From Trichoplax adhaerens (Eukaryota > Placozoa > Uniplacotomia > Trichoplacea > Trichoplacidae), in assembly GCF_000150275.1 (NCBI RefSeq), contig NW_002060943.1, positions 7,184,299 to 7,248,298 on the forward strand: a stretch of 64,000 bases of DNA. Direction: 5' to 3'. A model generated the notes under the pieces. It made no database searches, was not told the origin of the DNA, and saw only the letters and a program-made list of their open reading frames with translations. The position numbers and the translations under genes were made by a program. Numbering within the stretch: the stretch's first letter is position 1; the number at the start of each line of letters is the position of its first letter. This document shows positions 1 to 17,600 of the stretch, in pieces.

Positions 1-1141
1 GATCAATGCAATCTTTGCAATCATTCTTACGATTTCAGCTGTTTCTTAAAATACAAGAACAAGTAAATTTTAATTATAAGCGTTTAAAAGAATAGCAGCA
101 GAAATGTGGTAACTGTGAGGCTTTTTCCACTGGTAGCAAGATCTTCAAGATGTGTACGATTAATAATACATAATAGTACATTGCCGGAAACGTAACTTCA
201 ATCAGATGCTCATTGCCAACATAGAGAAGTCTTTAACAGTAGCCTTAAACTCGCCGGTACTTTTAATCAACAATTAAAAGATCTTAATACCGTTGCATAT
301 CAAAAACTTAAACAAGAGGTTACAACTGCTATAATACTAATCACAATTCATCGTCTACTACCAAAAGTAGCTTTCAACGCGTAGTAGTTACTGATTTCAT
401 AACAGGTAGCATCGTTACGGATTTCTATATAGTTTTTAAAGAAAATTCTAAAATAAATCCCAGTGAACTGGCTAATGTCATTTCTACAAACAATTTGATT
501 ATTCAAGGACAATCCATACAAAATGTGACAATTACCGATTTCAATGAGTGTGCTAGAGCAACCGATAATACCTGTAATAGCAATCAAAATTGTATTAATT
601 TATACGGCACATATACTTGCCAATGTAAGATAGGTTTTACTGGTTCTGGTTGTGTTGATATTAATGAGCGTACGACTATTGAACCGTGTGCAAATAAGAC
701 TGTATGTTCGAATACTGAAGGATCTTATACTTGTACATGTCGAACAGGATACCAAGGCGATTCATATTCTACTTCAGGTTGCAGTGTTTCCTGTAGTACT
801 AATTACTGTCTTAATGGTGGAACCTGCACATACGAAAACAGTGGGCACATATATATTTGCGACAAGGCTTACACTGGAACAATATGTGAAACTCGTTGGA
901 AACCGGACTTTCGGAATGGGAAATTGCTAGTCTTGCTATAGGATCAATTTTTGGAGCCATTATAATGGTTATAATGATTATAGCTATCTACCGAATAGGA
1001 AATCAACTAAAATTGACTAAATTAGAGTATAATATAACATATCCACCATTGAAGGAAGAGCATGCTTGTATCGAGTTAGAGAAATCAAATGTTGCTAGTT
1101 CTCCTCAAGAATACGACGATAAATTTAATTTCTATTTTTAA
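1..1141 (+). CDS. SEA/EGF single-pass membrane protein, 3' part, frame-broken
   Basis: Only the C-terminal part of a cell-surface protein is present. Around 232-480 the translation reads as a SEA domain, with FNSSLKLAGTFNQQLKDLN followed by VVVTDFITGSIVTDF. Three EGF-like modules follow (about 541-890), including a DFNECARATDNTC start typical of calcium-binding EGF. Next comes a hydrophobic membrane segment (IASLAIGSIFGAIIMVIMII) and a short cytoplasmic tail ending at 1141. Two frame changes are needed: one inside the SEA domain (about 330-360) and one between the last EGF and the membrane segment (about 887-937). The third EGF also lacks one expected cysteine in its C-x-C step. The gaps are too short for ordinary introns, so this is either a decaying gene or a sequence with indel errors. 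The 5' part lies outside the window. The domain types are secure; an intact product is not. Confidence 0.6.
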
Positions 1142-3628
1142 TTAGCGTTATGTAGCTTTTTTATCTTTTACAGTATAGATCTCGTTTGAATTATCTTAAC
1201 AAGTCTTTTACTAACTTTGTAGTTTGGTTATTTAGTTAACGTTCATGGTTATCCATCGTTAAATATTGCTATTGATCGGTCGGAATTCCATAAGATATTA
1301 CGATTATTTGACGATGTTTTTTAATAAATTAATAATTAACTTTAGTCTCAATAATCCACTACAGCATATTAATATTTGGTTAAATTGGTTAAATTTGTTC
1401 CTATAGCATAGCCATACCGTACAGTATGTTTTCACAGGGACAATTCAGATCGAATAACGCAAATGTGGGGTACGAATAATTAAAAGTGGAATAATTTAGC
1501 CTAGAGGAGAGAGAAAATTGTTGTTGATCACGTACAACTTTGTTAATTTGTAAATTAATTAAGACCTATGAACATAACTATAATGGGCACACCGCATCGT
1601 TTCGACAAAAACGATACAATCAATACTCGTATCTTGAATTTAGAATAATTTGTACCTGTTTAGCATTTAAAATTTTTCCTCCTCATAATCCGATCGCCTT
1701 GGGTAATGTGTAATACTATACTTTGTGATGTACGTTTTGAAATTAAACTATGCATTTCGTATTTTTTAAATAGGCTTTTTAGTCGTTTAATTTCATTTAG
1801 GGATATGATTCTCTTGGCAGTAGAATTATTATTCTAGGTTCCGCTACAGGATAATAATAAATACTAATGTTAATGGTTTATTGTTATCATTAGCGCACTT
1901 ATACAGTATAGCTTTGCTTATCTAAATGCTTATACGAGTATTATTATACTCATGAATAGTATTTCGTTCCTAGTAGGTAATAGTATAAAGTGGCTAATGT
2001 TTTAAGTTTCTTACGTATGCAGTCTTTTTTTGATGCAAAGTGGAATTTCTTGTGTAGCAACAGTTATTTTGCCTTTCAAGGCTGAGGATTCGCCATTTAC
2101 TATGCCATATATTTTACCGTTGTGCTATATTATCACGATATTTAACGCATAATACGAGTAGCTGACTTGTTTTCCCAGGTTCTAAGGAGTATAAAGATTC
2201 GCTATTTATGAAATACTCGTGTGCTTATGGATACTTTGTTTTGAACTGTTTATCGTTCATTACCTTGCTGTTGTACTATAGCGAGATTTAACGCATAACC
2301 GTCATTTTGCTTTACAAGGATTTTAGGAGGGTGAAAATTTACTATTTACCAGGTATATATCAGTAAGGGATACTTTGCTCCTCATTACTTTACTGTTGTA
2401 TTATAGCGAAATAGTTTAACACATAACAGTCATTTTGCTTTTCAAAATTTTTAGGAGAGTGAAAGTTCACTATTTGTTATATTTTTGCATGGGTAATCGA
2501 TGCTTCGTTTATCATTACTTTACTGTTATACAATATTATAGCAAAATTGAATGTAGAACAGTCATTTTGGTTTGCAAGGCTTTTAGGAGGATGAAGATTT
2601 ACTATTTCGTTTTATTCATTATAATAGCATAGAGTTCGGCATTGTATTGTTCCTAGGGCTATCGTACCGTACTAAATCTTATGGAGACTATTACAGTTAT
2701 TCTTCAATATACTGTAGGATTGGATTAGATAATTTTTAAATTGTGCAAACGTCAGTATCTATTCCAGTGCTTGATTTGCATAATTTTACTATAGTAATAG
2801 GATAGTTTTTGCGACCATTTCCAGTCTAATTTATAGCAGTCTCTTATAGCTTTTCGCGACACAGTACAATGGCAATATTATCATTAACTCTTTCGCTATT
2901 GATTGCACTGATGTATGGACGAGCTAGAGTATAGAATAATTGATTTAACTGATGAATAGATCTCGATCACAAAAAACTGAGTGATATAAATTAAATTTAA
3001 TTTAATTAGTAGAAGTATAGAAGCTGTTGCAATTCAAGGACTTGCAAGAGAAAATACTGTATTCTTCTTTAATTTTTGTCTTAATTGACTGGCAATAACT
3101 GTTGTTCGAGCTGCAACCATGATTATTTTCAGTGTAGGAGCAATGCCATAAATTTCATTCATTTCGTTATGACAAAATGTCGATTTTAGTAACAGTCAGT
3201 AAATTATATTATAGAATTATTATCTTTTTCCAACGCATGCTATACGTGTAATATACAAGTCATAAGCATAAGGGATTAAGGGATACTCAGTAAAAAAAAA
3301 AATACAATGCTAGTTCTATACGAAGATCGTATCAATTGACTGAGAATTTACTGTATGTCTGTCAAGGCTATCAAAAGTAATTTTTAATTTATTTCTATAC
3401 GTACGAGTGGTGTTATGAGTTTACGCGTATACCGATCACAATACAGTGCTGTAGAATTAATTCATACTATTATTACAATCCCTAGTCCTATGCATTTGAT
3501 ATACTTCAAGCCAAGTAGCAGTGATAGCATATTATTACTCGTACATAATATAAAGTAAAAAGTGCAAATATAGTACGCCAAGTATCACGAGTGAGGATAC
3601 GACTAGTGTCAAGAAATCAATTGGTAAG
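1142..3628. other. Intergenic, AT-rich, with diverged repeats
   Basis: No coding-like exon was recognised on either strand. A diverged tandem repeat occupies about 2050-2640 and is listed separately. The rest is AT-rich unique sequence with frequent stops. Confidence 0.5.
2050..2640. repeat. Diverged tandem repeat, about 100-138 bp unit, 5 copies
   Basis: A core reading roughly GTCATTTTGCTTTACAAGG, then TTTTAGGAGGRTGAAAATTTACTATTT, recurs starting near 2062, 2163, 2301, 2429 and 2561. The spacings are about 101, 138, 128 and 132 bases. The last three copies also share a TCATTACTTTACTGTT block and the phrase AACAGTCATTTT. The copies are diverged, so this is an old array. The open frame at 2435-2632 lies inside it and is not a gene. 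Confidence 0.7.
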
Positions 3629-3928
3629 ATGGAATCTATAATCCTTCAGAAGTTGCCCACGCTCCGCAGCTGCTACTACATAATGCACGTAGAGCACACA
3701 AAGTTTAGTATGATGACCATGCAGAGTAGTTTAGGTTTGTGGTCACTGCTTATGATTACTCCGTCATTGGATGAACCTCAAGATTACTCAAGATTGAAGA
3801 TATGGTAAGAATTTTTATTTATTTCGACTTTACACTTTGCTTAGCAAAAAAACGTTTTGGAATTGAATTTATTTTCGATAGCCTATTTCAGGATACTACA
3901 ACGCCCCAAGCCTGATGGAAAAGCCTAG
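3629..3928 (+). CDS. Candidate two-exon small protein, unknown function
   Basis: An ATG at 3629 opens a 176-base exon without stops, ending at a strong donor (TG then GTAAGA at 3805). An intron of 87 bases ends in TATTTCAG. The second exon (3892-3928) continues the same frame to a TAG. The product would be about 70 residues, starting MESIILQKLPTLRSCYYIM and ending WILQRPKPDGKA. I recognise no family, signal peptide or clear membrane segment. Support rests on the open first exon and well-formed splice sites that keep frame. It could instead be a spliced non-coding transcript or chance. Confidence 0.3.
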
Positions 3929-5215
3929 AAGCTCCGTGTTCAAGTCTGCTATCGCTGCGCTCCTTGTAGAAATAGTACAGTATCCGTAGACCCAGGACCG
4001 GACCGGACCAGACCAGACCAGGAAGATCTTGAACTGGCCTGGTCATTGGTCAATCAATGGTCATGTGGACTGCGAGTAATGAACATTGAACAGTCGAGTA
4101 GAGTAGAGAGATGCACCAGGTGTAATGTAGTAGTCCATGACTCAGTGTACAGACAGACACAGTACAGGACAGAGTCGGCTCGTTTACAGTAATAAAGAAC
4201 ATCCTATTCAAGGATCGGTTCGAAACCATCCATCATTTACACTACACTATACTGAAGTGCATTGCTGCACTACTGTATTATGACCTTGACTAAATTTCCT
4301 CTTACCAGTCTTTGACTGTTCTGTATGGTACTAGCGTCACTTTATCGCGTCGTGCCGATTGCGCAATCTTACATTGTTAACCACCTGTCAATCACCCTTG
4401 TAGATCGAGTTCCTGCCAGGTGGCGGCTTTTGACACAGGGTCTTGGAGATACTCGCTACCTGATCCTACAGTGTGCCGTTTTCGTCTATCAGACTAGTCA
4501 AATCGGTGTTGTACACTATGCGTACACGATGTTGTATAGGAGAGAATGGAGTAGCATAGCCATGATGGATTGCGCAATAACCATGCATTCATCAATATTG
4601 ATTGTTATTCTAGTGATTCTATATTAGCATACGACAAGAATTAATTACTTTAATGATAATGGTAGTGGAATAGAGAAGATTGCGCAATCTTGTCATCAAA
4701 ATATGTTGCATCGCTTTGGCTGCTTGAAGTGGATAGAGAGCAACACTTCAACAACGGATATGAATTTTGGTTGCCCATCCTACTGTATACTGTACAGAAT
4801 AGTAAAGTGAACTACTGTATTGTAGGCTGTAGGGCCGATTGCATCGATACCTGTCGAAAAGTACCGTACTGTACTCTCCATCAACAACATACCTATAAAT
4901 AAAAACAGTCAAGGATACTATCTCTACGAGTACTATCCATTACCCTATAAAAAGAATGAGACTATCAGTACAACAAGATCTTAATTGATTCCATTGATTT
5001 GGAGGGGAGGAAGAGAGAGAGAGCGTGGAAATCAATATACAAACAGCCGCTTGCTGACTACCCCCGTGAGTACAACAGATTGGCTGTTTACTTTAATAGC
5101 AAGCTATTGTCCAAGAGGATACCATAGTGGTGCGAGAGTATGGTCTCAAACATGCATTCAATAAAGTTATTTCTGTATAGCGAAGGAGGATAGATCCCGT
5201 CGCGAAGGAGACCGA
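3929..5215. other. Intergenic, no supported gene
   Basis: Open frames here (for example 4325-4627 and 4690-4902) lack domains, splice support and coding-like composition. A run of GGACC/GACCA repeats sits at about 3997-4020. Nothing else was recognised. Confidence 0.4.
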
Positions 5216-5296
5216 TGACGTCAATTGAAGGTGTGACCCGCCCTTTTGTTCTGCTCCAATCAAGGGCTTGCCTCCCTCGATATCGTGCCTATATAA
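5216..5296 (+). promoter_or_regulatory. Promoter-like stretch: CRE palindrome and TATA box
   Basis: A perfect cAMP-response-element palindrome TGACGTCA lies at 5216-5223 and a TATA-box match TATATAA at 5290-5296, a spacing usual for a focused animal promoter. About 240 bases downstream is a strong donor (GATTG then GTAAGTG at 5541), consistent with a 5' untranslated exon of about 5320-5540. An acceptor-like TTTTTTAG ends at 7951, 71 bases before the GFAT start codon. I infer that this could be the GFAT promoter with a spliced leader. Only transcript data can show that. Confidence 0.35.
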
Positions 5297-5540
5297 CTGG
5301 ATAGAAGACTGACTGAGACTCACTTTTGGTACCACTTGGCTGAGGTGTCGGTTGAATTGAATCCACCTGCGATTGTCATACTCAATCTATACTTGACACT
5401 CTAGTGTGTCGTAAGTTCATCCTGTCATATTTTACAACGTCACTTGTCCATTTGCAAGTCCGTACATCCGTTCCGGTGGTATAGGTGCTGTTGCCATTTG
5501 AGACGCTTTGGGAACTGGAGACGCTCCTTCATTTGATTGG

Positions 5541-7951
5541 TAAGTGAAAATTATCTATTTTTTCCCCTCTGGTAGTTGGTATATTTTATCCTTGAAATTG
5601 CACTATTTTATGCATGATTGTAAGCCTATCGTATGCCCAAGATGGATGATAGTCATTTGGGGCTAAGATTGTGGTAGAATAGGTTGTATAAGGTGGAAAA
5701 TTTCAAGGTGCATGTAACTGCTTGTTTGTTCATTGATGGAGTAGATGACTAACGTCAGTTGGCTTGATCAAAGCTTGTCTTCATCTCCTGCTAATGGATA
5801 ATCATGCTCTATACCTTGTTAGTGATTGCTAATAGACTTCATGGATGAGTAAAATCGATTTTTCTTGTCTACAGTAGATTCTTCATTGATTTAGATACAC
5901 TCTCATGACAGATGGAGGAGAAGGATGAATTTCAATGATCAATGACCATTGAAAAGGGTGCAACAGTTGCCACCAACTTGATTGTTATAGTTATGCTTCT
6001 TTTTCCAGTAAAATAAATTGCCTATGCATAACCATTCATTACAAAATATCAAGTAAGAAAAAGGAACGATGATGACAATGATGACTGAAACGATGCTCAG
6101 GCTTTATGATGAGCAAATAAGCGCATCGAAACACCATATCCTACACATTAGAATAGAAGAAATCCATTCATTGAAAATGTCGATCGCTATGAAAGCATGA
6201 TGATGAGATGGAGACAAGGTGAAGACGATCATTCAACTGTCTAGTCACAAACCATCAATAGGATAAAAATACTAGGAGGGTACTGGATAGATTGACTACA
6301 TTATCGAGCTATGAACAGTGATGAAAATCTATCCAATCTTAAACATTGAATGAAATGTTGAAATCGTCCTGTGCAATCATGCGTCGATAGGAAACTGCCC
6401 AACGATTGTGTTTTTCACCTACAGTACAACGAATCAACAGGCTAAAACCCGCGCTACTCTGCTAAAACTGTGATTTTTTTTCAATTTTATTTCAGCCCAG
6501 CTTGCTTACACAACATTTGCGAAAGCCAGTAGATTGATCTATGTTACTTTCTATATTAACAATGGAGTTCGCGAAATTATCTATACTCTTATCGCTGCAG
6601 TAATAGAGACAAAAATGATAAATTAAAAACGAAGCAAATGTTACGAAAGCAAGCAGATTGATCTATTTAACCTGCTACATACTGCGTTATCATGATTTAC
6701 AGTATCCATAGGGAATGAGAGGGAAAATGAAAATGCAACAGAAGCAAAGTTATATGAAAGCAAGTAAATCCTTCTTTTCTGATCGTGACACAAGCACAGG
6801 TTATCCAATAGATTACAGCATTTTTATCGATTACCTTATCTACCGCAATGCGAGATTATACCAAAAATTGGTTGAGTGCTAAAGAAAACTTTAATAGCCT
6901 CGCTGAAGCACTTCAATTAATTCTATTACGAATGAGCACTTGGAAAGCATGAAGGATACGTACATAGCTGGATCTCTTTTAATAATTATAATCGATGAAA
7001 ATGTTCTGTCATCTTAGTCATCTAGTACAATTGCAGCGTGAAATGATGTCAATCCTCCTGCTGCCTGAGCAAAACTTACCACTTAGTTCTCAATTTGTCG
7101 ATTGTTAACAGATATGGATTTCCCTGTTCTAGCAAAGCCTTTACAGTTTAATTCCATTGTTACTTTTTCACAGCAATTCATTCCATCGCCACGCCACGTT
7201 GATGATGCATGACTTGGTGGGCACACGCCTTATTAGAATTATTTAATTGCATTAATGATGAAAGGAATTAAAAAAATACAGTACCTATTTTTAAATGCGT
7301 TCTAGGACTAGCGAGAGTATCAGACTACCCATAATTATTTCAATTATGAATGTTGACGTAGCATAGGCATTTTGAGGTGTAATCCCATCTGGAACAGATA
7401 TTATACTCCCTATTATACAAACTTTAATTAACTTAATTCAATGGCTTAGATCAATTTTACTTTCGTATATTGTATAAAATTAGAGATATACCGTACGCTA
7501 GATGTCTACATGTATATTACTGATCGTTCACACAGCAACTTTTTAACTATTAGGACGTGATACTGAAACTTTCTAAAAAAAACTTCTTGAATCATTTTGA
7601 CAGTCGTCATGCAATAATAGCATGCTTATGCATTCACTTTATATCACTTCTAAGTAACTTGATCGATTACATTAAATATACGTAAGTTGCTGGATGTTTT
7701 GAGTGACATGAAGCTTGGTTCTGAAATTCCATTTTGACCGCTAAATGTGCTAATTCATTTTTTAATTGAAGTGTTTATAATGTTATCTACAATATCTTAT
7801 TTCCTAAACAATTTTGCAACGATAAGGGTATCTACATATTTATATTTCAAGCCTTACTTAGCCAGAATAGAATAAAAACTGGTTTCAATATCAAACCAAA
7901 TATGCTTTCACCTTAAAATCATGATAACATTCAACGTCTTCATTTTTTAGG
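5541..7951 (+). other. Possible long leader intron upstream of GFAT
   Basis: No coding exon was recognised. The stretch begins with GTAAGTG and ends with CATTTTTTAG, so it could be one intron in a GFAT 5' leader. Near 6517, 6643 and 6757 a short phrase (GAAAGCMAGYAGATTGATCTAT) recurs in three diverged copies about 115-126 bases apart. Confidence 0.3.
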
Positions 7952-8022
7952 CATTTCTCTTCGGGAAAATATTTTCAAGTCGTTATTCCATTTACTTGTA
8001 TAGCAAACTGCTAAATTAAAGA

Positions 8023-13936
<5,914 letters not shown>

Positions 13937-14631
13937 AATGAAAATCTACCGAATTGAAAATTGTTCATTATCGTAATCTTCATAGTATCTTTCTTTCTGC
14001 GTATTGGTATAGCTTAAAAGTAGCGTTATGGCGGGGCCACGTTAATTACCGATTTAAGTTACATCTGTTGTTGAAATAACAGTCACACCTAAGGTGGAGT
14101 TTTTGTGAACAAAATCTAATACCAATAGGTGGATGTAAACATTATATTGTCGTATCATAATAAGTTAACTCTGTAGTGATAATGTATGATTAGATATCAC
14201 AGGACCTACAGTATGAACAACTATATCGTATATTTACTCATGATATACTTATCGTATACGCCTATATCACCATTGACTTCAATACAGTATTTAATAATAT
14301 CATCATTACTCTGAATCTCTTTATCATATATTTGATCAGTTTTCTTAGCTTCTTTATCGAACGTAATAAAATGTAATAGAGCACAAAAGCTGCTCTTCTT
14401 TAATTTGTAACGAATACATTTATTCATCTTGTATAATTATTTGTTTATTCCAAATTTTCACTTAATGAAGAGGAAATCGCCCCAAAATCAGTTCTCATCA
14501 GTCTAAAGTACTGTACTTCATAAATAAGTTTTAGGGTATATCTTTATCAAATAACTGAGTGAATTCAATACTTCTAGTATGATCATAAGCCATCATCGTA
14601 ATATTGTTTCTGAATCGGAGTGGAAATTCAA
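13937..14631. other. Short gap between convergent GFAT and GBE1
   Basis: The two genes point toward each other, so this holds both 3' ends. On the minus strand, AATAAA poly(A) signals for GBE1 occur at 14419-14424 and 14444-14449. The open frame at 14221-14427 is A/T-rich noise. Confidence 0.5.
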
Positions 14632-17600
14632 TCATGTCTTCGTGCTCTGTGCCAGTACGAAAGCGGTCCGACATGGTAAATATACCTATCATTAATGATT
14701 TTATCTATTAACCAAGAATCAGAAAATATTGTTACAATGATTGCTGATATTTAAATATAGACCTGTAAGGAGTTCGACCGGTTATGCCAAGGTTTTGGGG
14801 TAGTAAAATACTCCGTGTTGTAATTAATTCGATTCTGACCTCCGAATTTTTCATGATCTGTATCTAAAACAACTCGATATCTAAAATGATTACCAGTTAA
14901 GGCATCAATAGTATAATTGTACGATACATTTAATATTATGCTATGTGTGCGTCATTTTTGGTATGTCAAGATACTTTCCAGCCCTATCAGCACCAATCGT
15001 ATAATCCGGAAAACTTTTGTATGGATGAAAATTAAAACAAAACAGCAACTGTTCTCTTTCAAATACTATTACTTTATCATCTTCGTGATTACAACTCACA
15101 TAGTTCTATTAAATTGGCATTAACACATTCTTACCACATTTATGTATCAGTCTATATTGTAATACTAACATTGCTACTTACTTTATCGCTTGATAACCAT
15201 GGGTATATATCTTCTAAGCGTATCATTTCCTTATCAAATCGATAAAGATACTGATAACGAAGCAAGTCATCATCGACTAAATTATATTGCCTTCTAGCGT
15301 AACTGTAGCTCTCGTTATTTCCTACACGTGGAAAATCTAACCATTCAGGGTGACCAAACTCGTTTCCAGAAAAATTTAAATAACTCTGGCCTTCATAAAG
15401 AAACATTATTATTGAATTTTAAGATTGAGTAGAGAATTTATCTTAGCAATTAAAATTTTAAGTAAGTTTAGAAATATTTTGCACCTCCTAGGCCAAAGGT
15501 TATTAGCCTAATCATCTTGTGTAGAGCTAAACCTCGTTCTATAACTGGGGTTAATGTGGTCAGGTTTGACATATTCGTGTACATCTCCTTATCCATTAAC
15601 CAGAAAGCAATAGTCTTATCACCGACCAATGCTTGATCGTGGCTTTCTGCGTATGCAATTACTTTTTCCTTGTACCGATGATTTGTCAAAATAAACGTGA
15701 CATGGCCCATCTTCCATTCCTCATCCTTCTCTTCCTTAAGCATCTAAACATAACCACGATAACATGATAACATATTTTAGTAAATGGTATAATCATCATA
15801 AATAATATAATAGGATGTACAAGTTCACTATTTATCATTTACTTTAATCCACATATCAGGAATTGCCATGGCCAATCGGTAATCAAAGCCGATGCCACCG
15901 TATTCAATTTCACGACACATTCCTGGCATGCCTGAAACGTCCTTAATGATATTAATAACAATTAACAGTTTTTTCTCAAAAGTAATTGAATAAAGCATCC
16001 GTGAAAGCATCTTTAGGATACCGACGTAACTGAAAAAGGTTATACTAGATCACTATATGAGATTACTTAATAAAATGGATTTTGTAGATATTTTACCTCT
16101 GCAATTGTAATGACATCCGGATAGAATGTATGCAAGAAATAATTAGCCAGCATTAGGTATGCCACTGCATCAATGTCGGTATTAGGGCCAAAATATTCCT
16201 CATAGTTTCCGCTAAATCCTTGGGTACCATGATTGTGATATAACATTGATGTGACGCCATCAAATCGAAATCCGTCAAACATGTAATTATCCATGTACCA
16301 GCGTAAATTGGACAACAGAAATCGTTGTACTTCAGTGCTGTAGCGCATTATCAACAATTACTGTTAGAAGGCAGTACAAATACCTTAAATGAAACTAAAA
16401 TTCAGGGATTATAACTATTACTAATATTATTGTGATTATTACTTGCCTAGAATAATTGAATAGCCTACTATCCCAAAGGGGATGCATTCCTTGAGGTCCA
16501 GAATGGAAATAACAAGCATCTGTACCGTCAAACTGATTCAATCCATCTAACACATTTTTAGACGCGTGACTATGGACAAGATCCAGAAGGACTGTTATCC
16601 CCATTGAATGGGCTGTATCAATTAATGATTTTAATTCTTCAGGCGTACCATAACGACTGTGATAGATTATATTTATATCAATGTTAGAGTTTTAAGAAAA
16701 GATTAATTAAGCATACATGTAATAAAAAGATCCATCTGTTCTTGGTTTTGTTGGATATCAAATTAAGTTACTTTTATTGGCACTGATATCAATAAATGTC
16801 TCTATGACACTTGAAAATAGCTTCTTTGTAATGATGCTATGGTCATCATTATAGTAAAATTACTACCGCATACGAATTAGATGCTGGTTAGTGACATTTA
16901 AATGTTAATCGTACTACTGTATACAGCGGATAGTTTACCTTGATACAGCAAAGAAATTAGTTACTTGGTAACCAAAGCTTGCATAGTAAGTATGTTCCAT
17001 AACGGCCATCATTTGTATGCAATTATACCCTAAATCCGCAATTCGAGGTAGGACTTTTTCTCTAAAGTGGTTATAAGAGGCTATCTGTATAACAAAGCAC
17101 ATAGCAGGAGATTTGGATGGTAAATAGTTTATTCTTATACGCGAATCTAGTTACGTATTTTTTAAGAATATATGAAAAAGTCAGCTATGATAGAGATTCT
17201 TGAAATTAATAGGCATAAATTTATTGCAATAATGCTCTATTAAATACATGTTTCATATTGGGCAACGAAAACTAGGATCTTAAGTCGATTTGTATGATGC
17301 CTGTTAGGTGTGTGTACATGTTGGCAACTTTTATGCAATGCCCAATTAAAATAACCTGACACCTACTTTTGGCTCGGGCGAAGAGATACCGACATGACAC
17401 TCATATATTTTTAACGATAGAGGCTTTTTCGGTTTTGGATATTTGAACGTGTATGGTTGTGCTGTTTGCCAGTATATACCATCATAAGCCAAATACGTTC
17501 TAGAAGGAACGGCATACTTAATCCAGGGTGATATATGATCTACCTTGTCGCCATGAATTGAAGTAACCTCAACCTATAGCGGTAAATAACGTTACATATA

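Noticed and set aside
4200-4222. GGTTCGAAACC resembling a tRNA T-arm box
   Set aside because: No acceptor stem, D-arm or anticodon arm could be fitted around it.
4325-4627. 100-codon open frame on the plus strand
   Set aside because: No domain, no splice partner, composition not protein-like, and it overlaps GTACTGTAC-type motifs downstream.
14221-14427. 68-codon frame between GFAT and GBE1
   Set aside because: Sits in the 3' ends of two convergent genes and contains an AATAAA poly(A) signal for GBE1.
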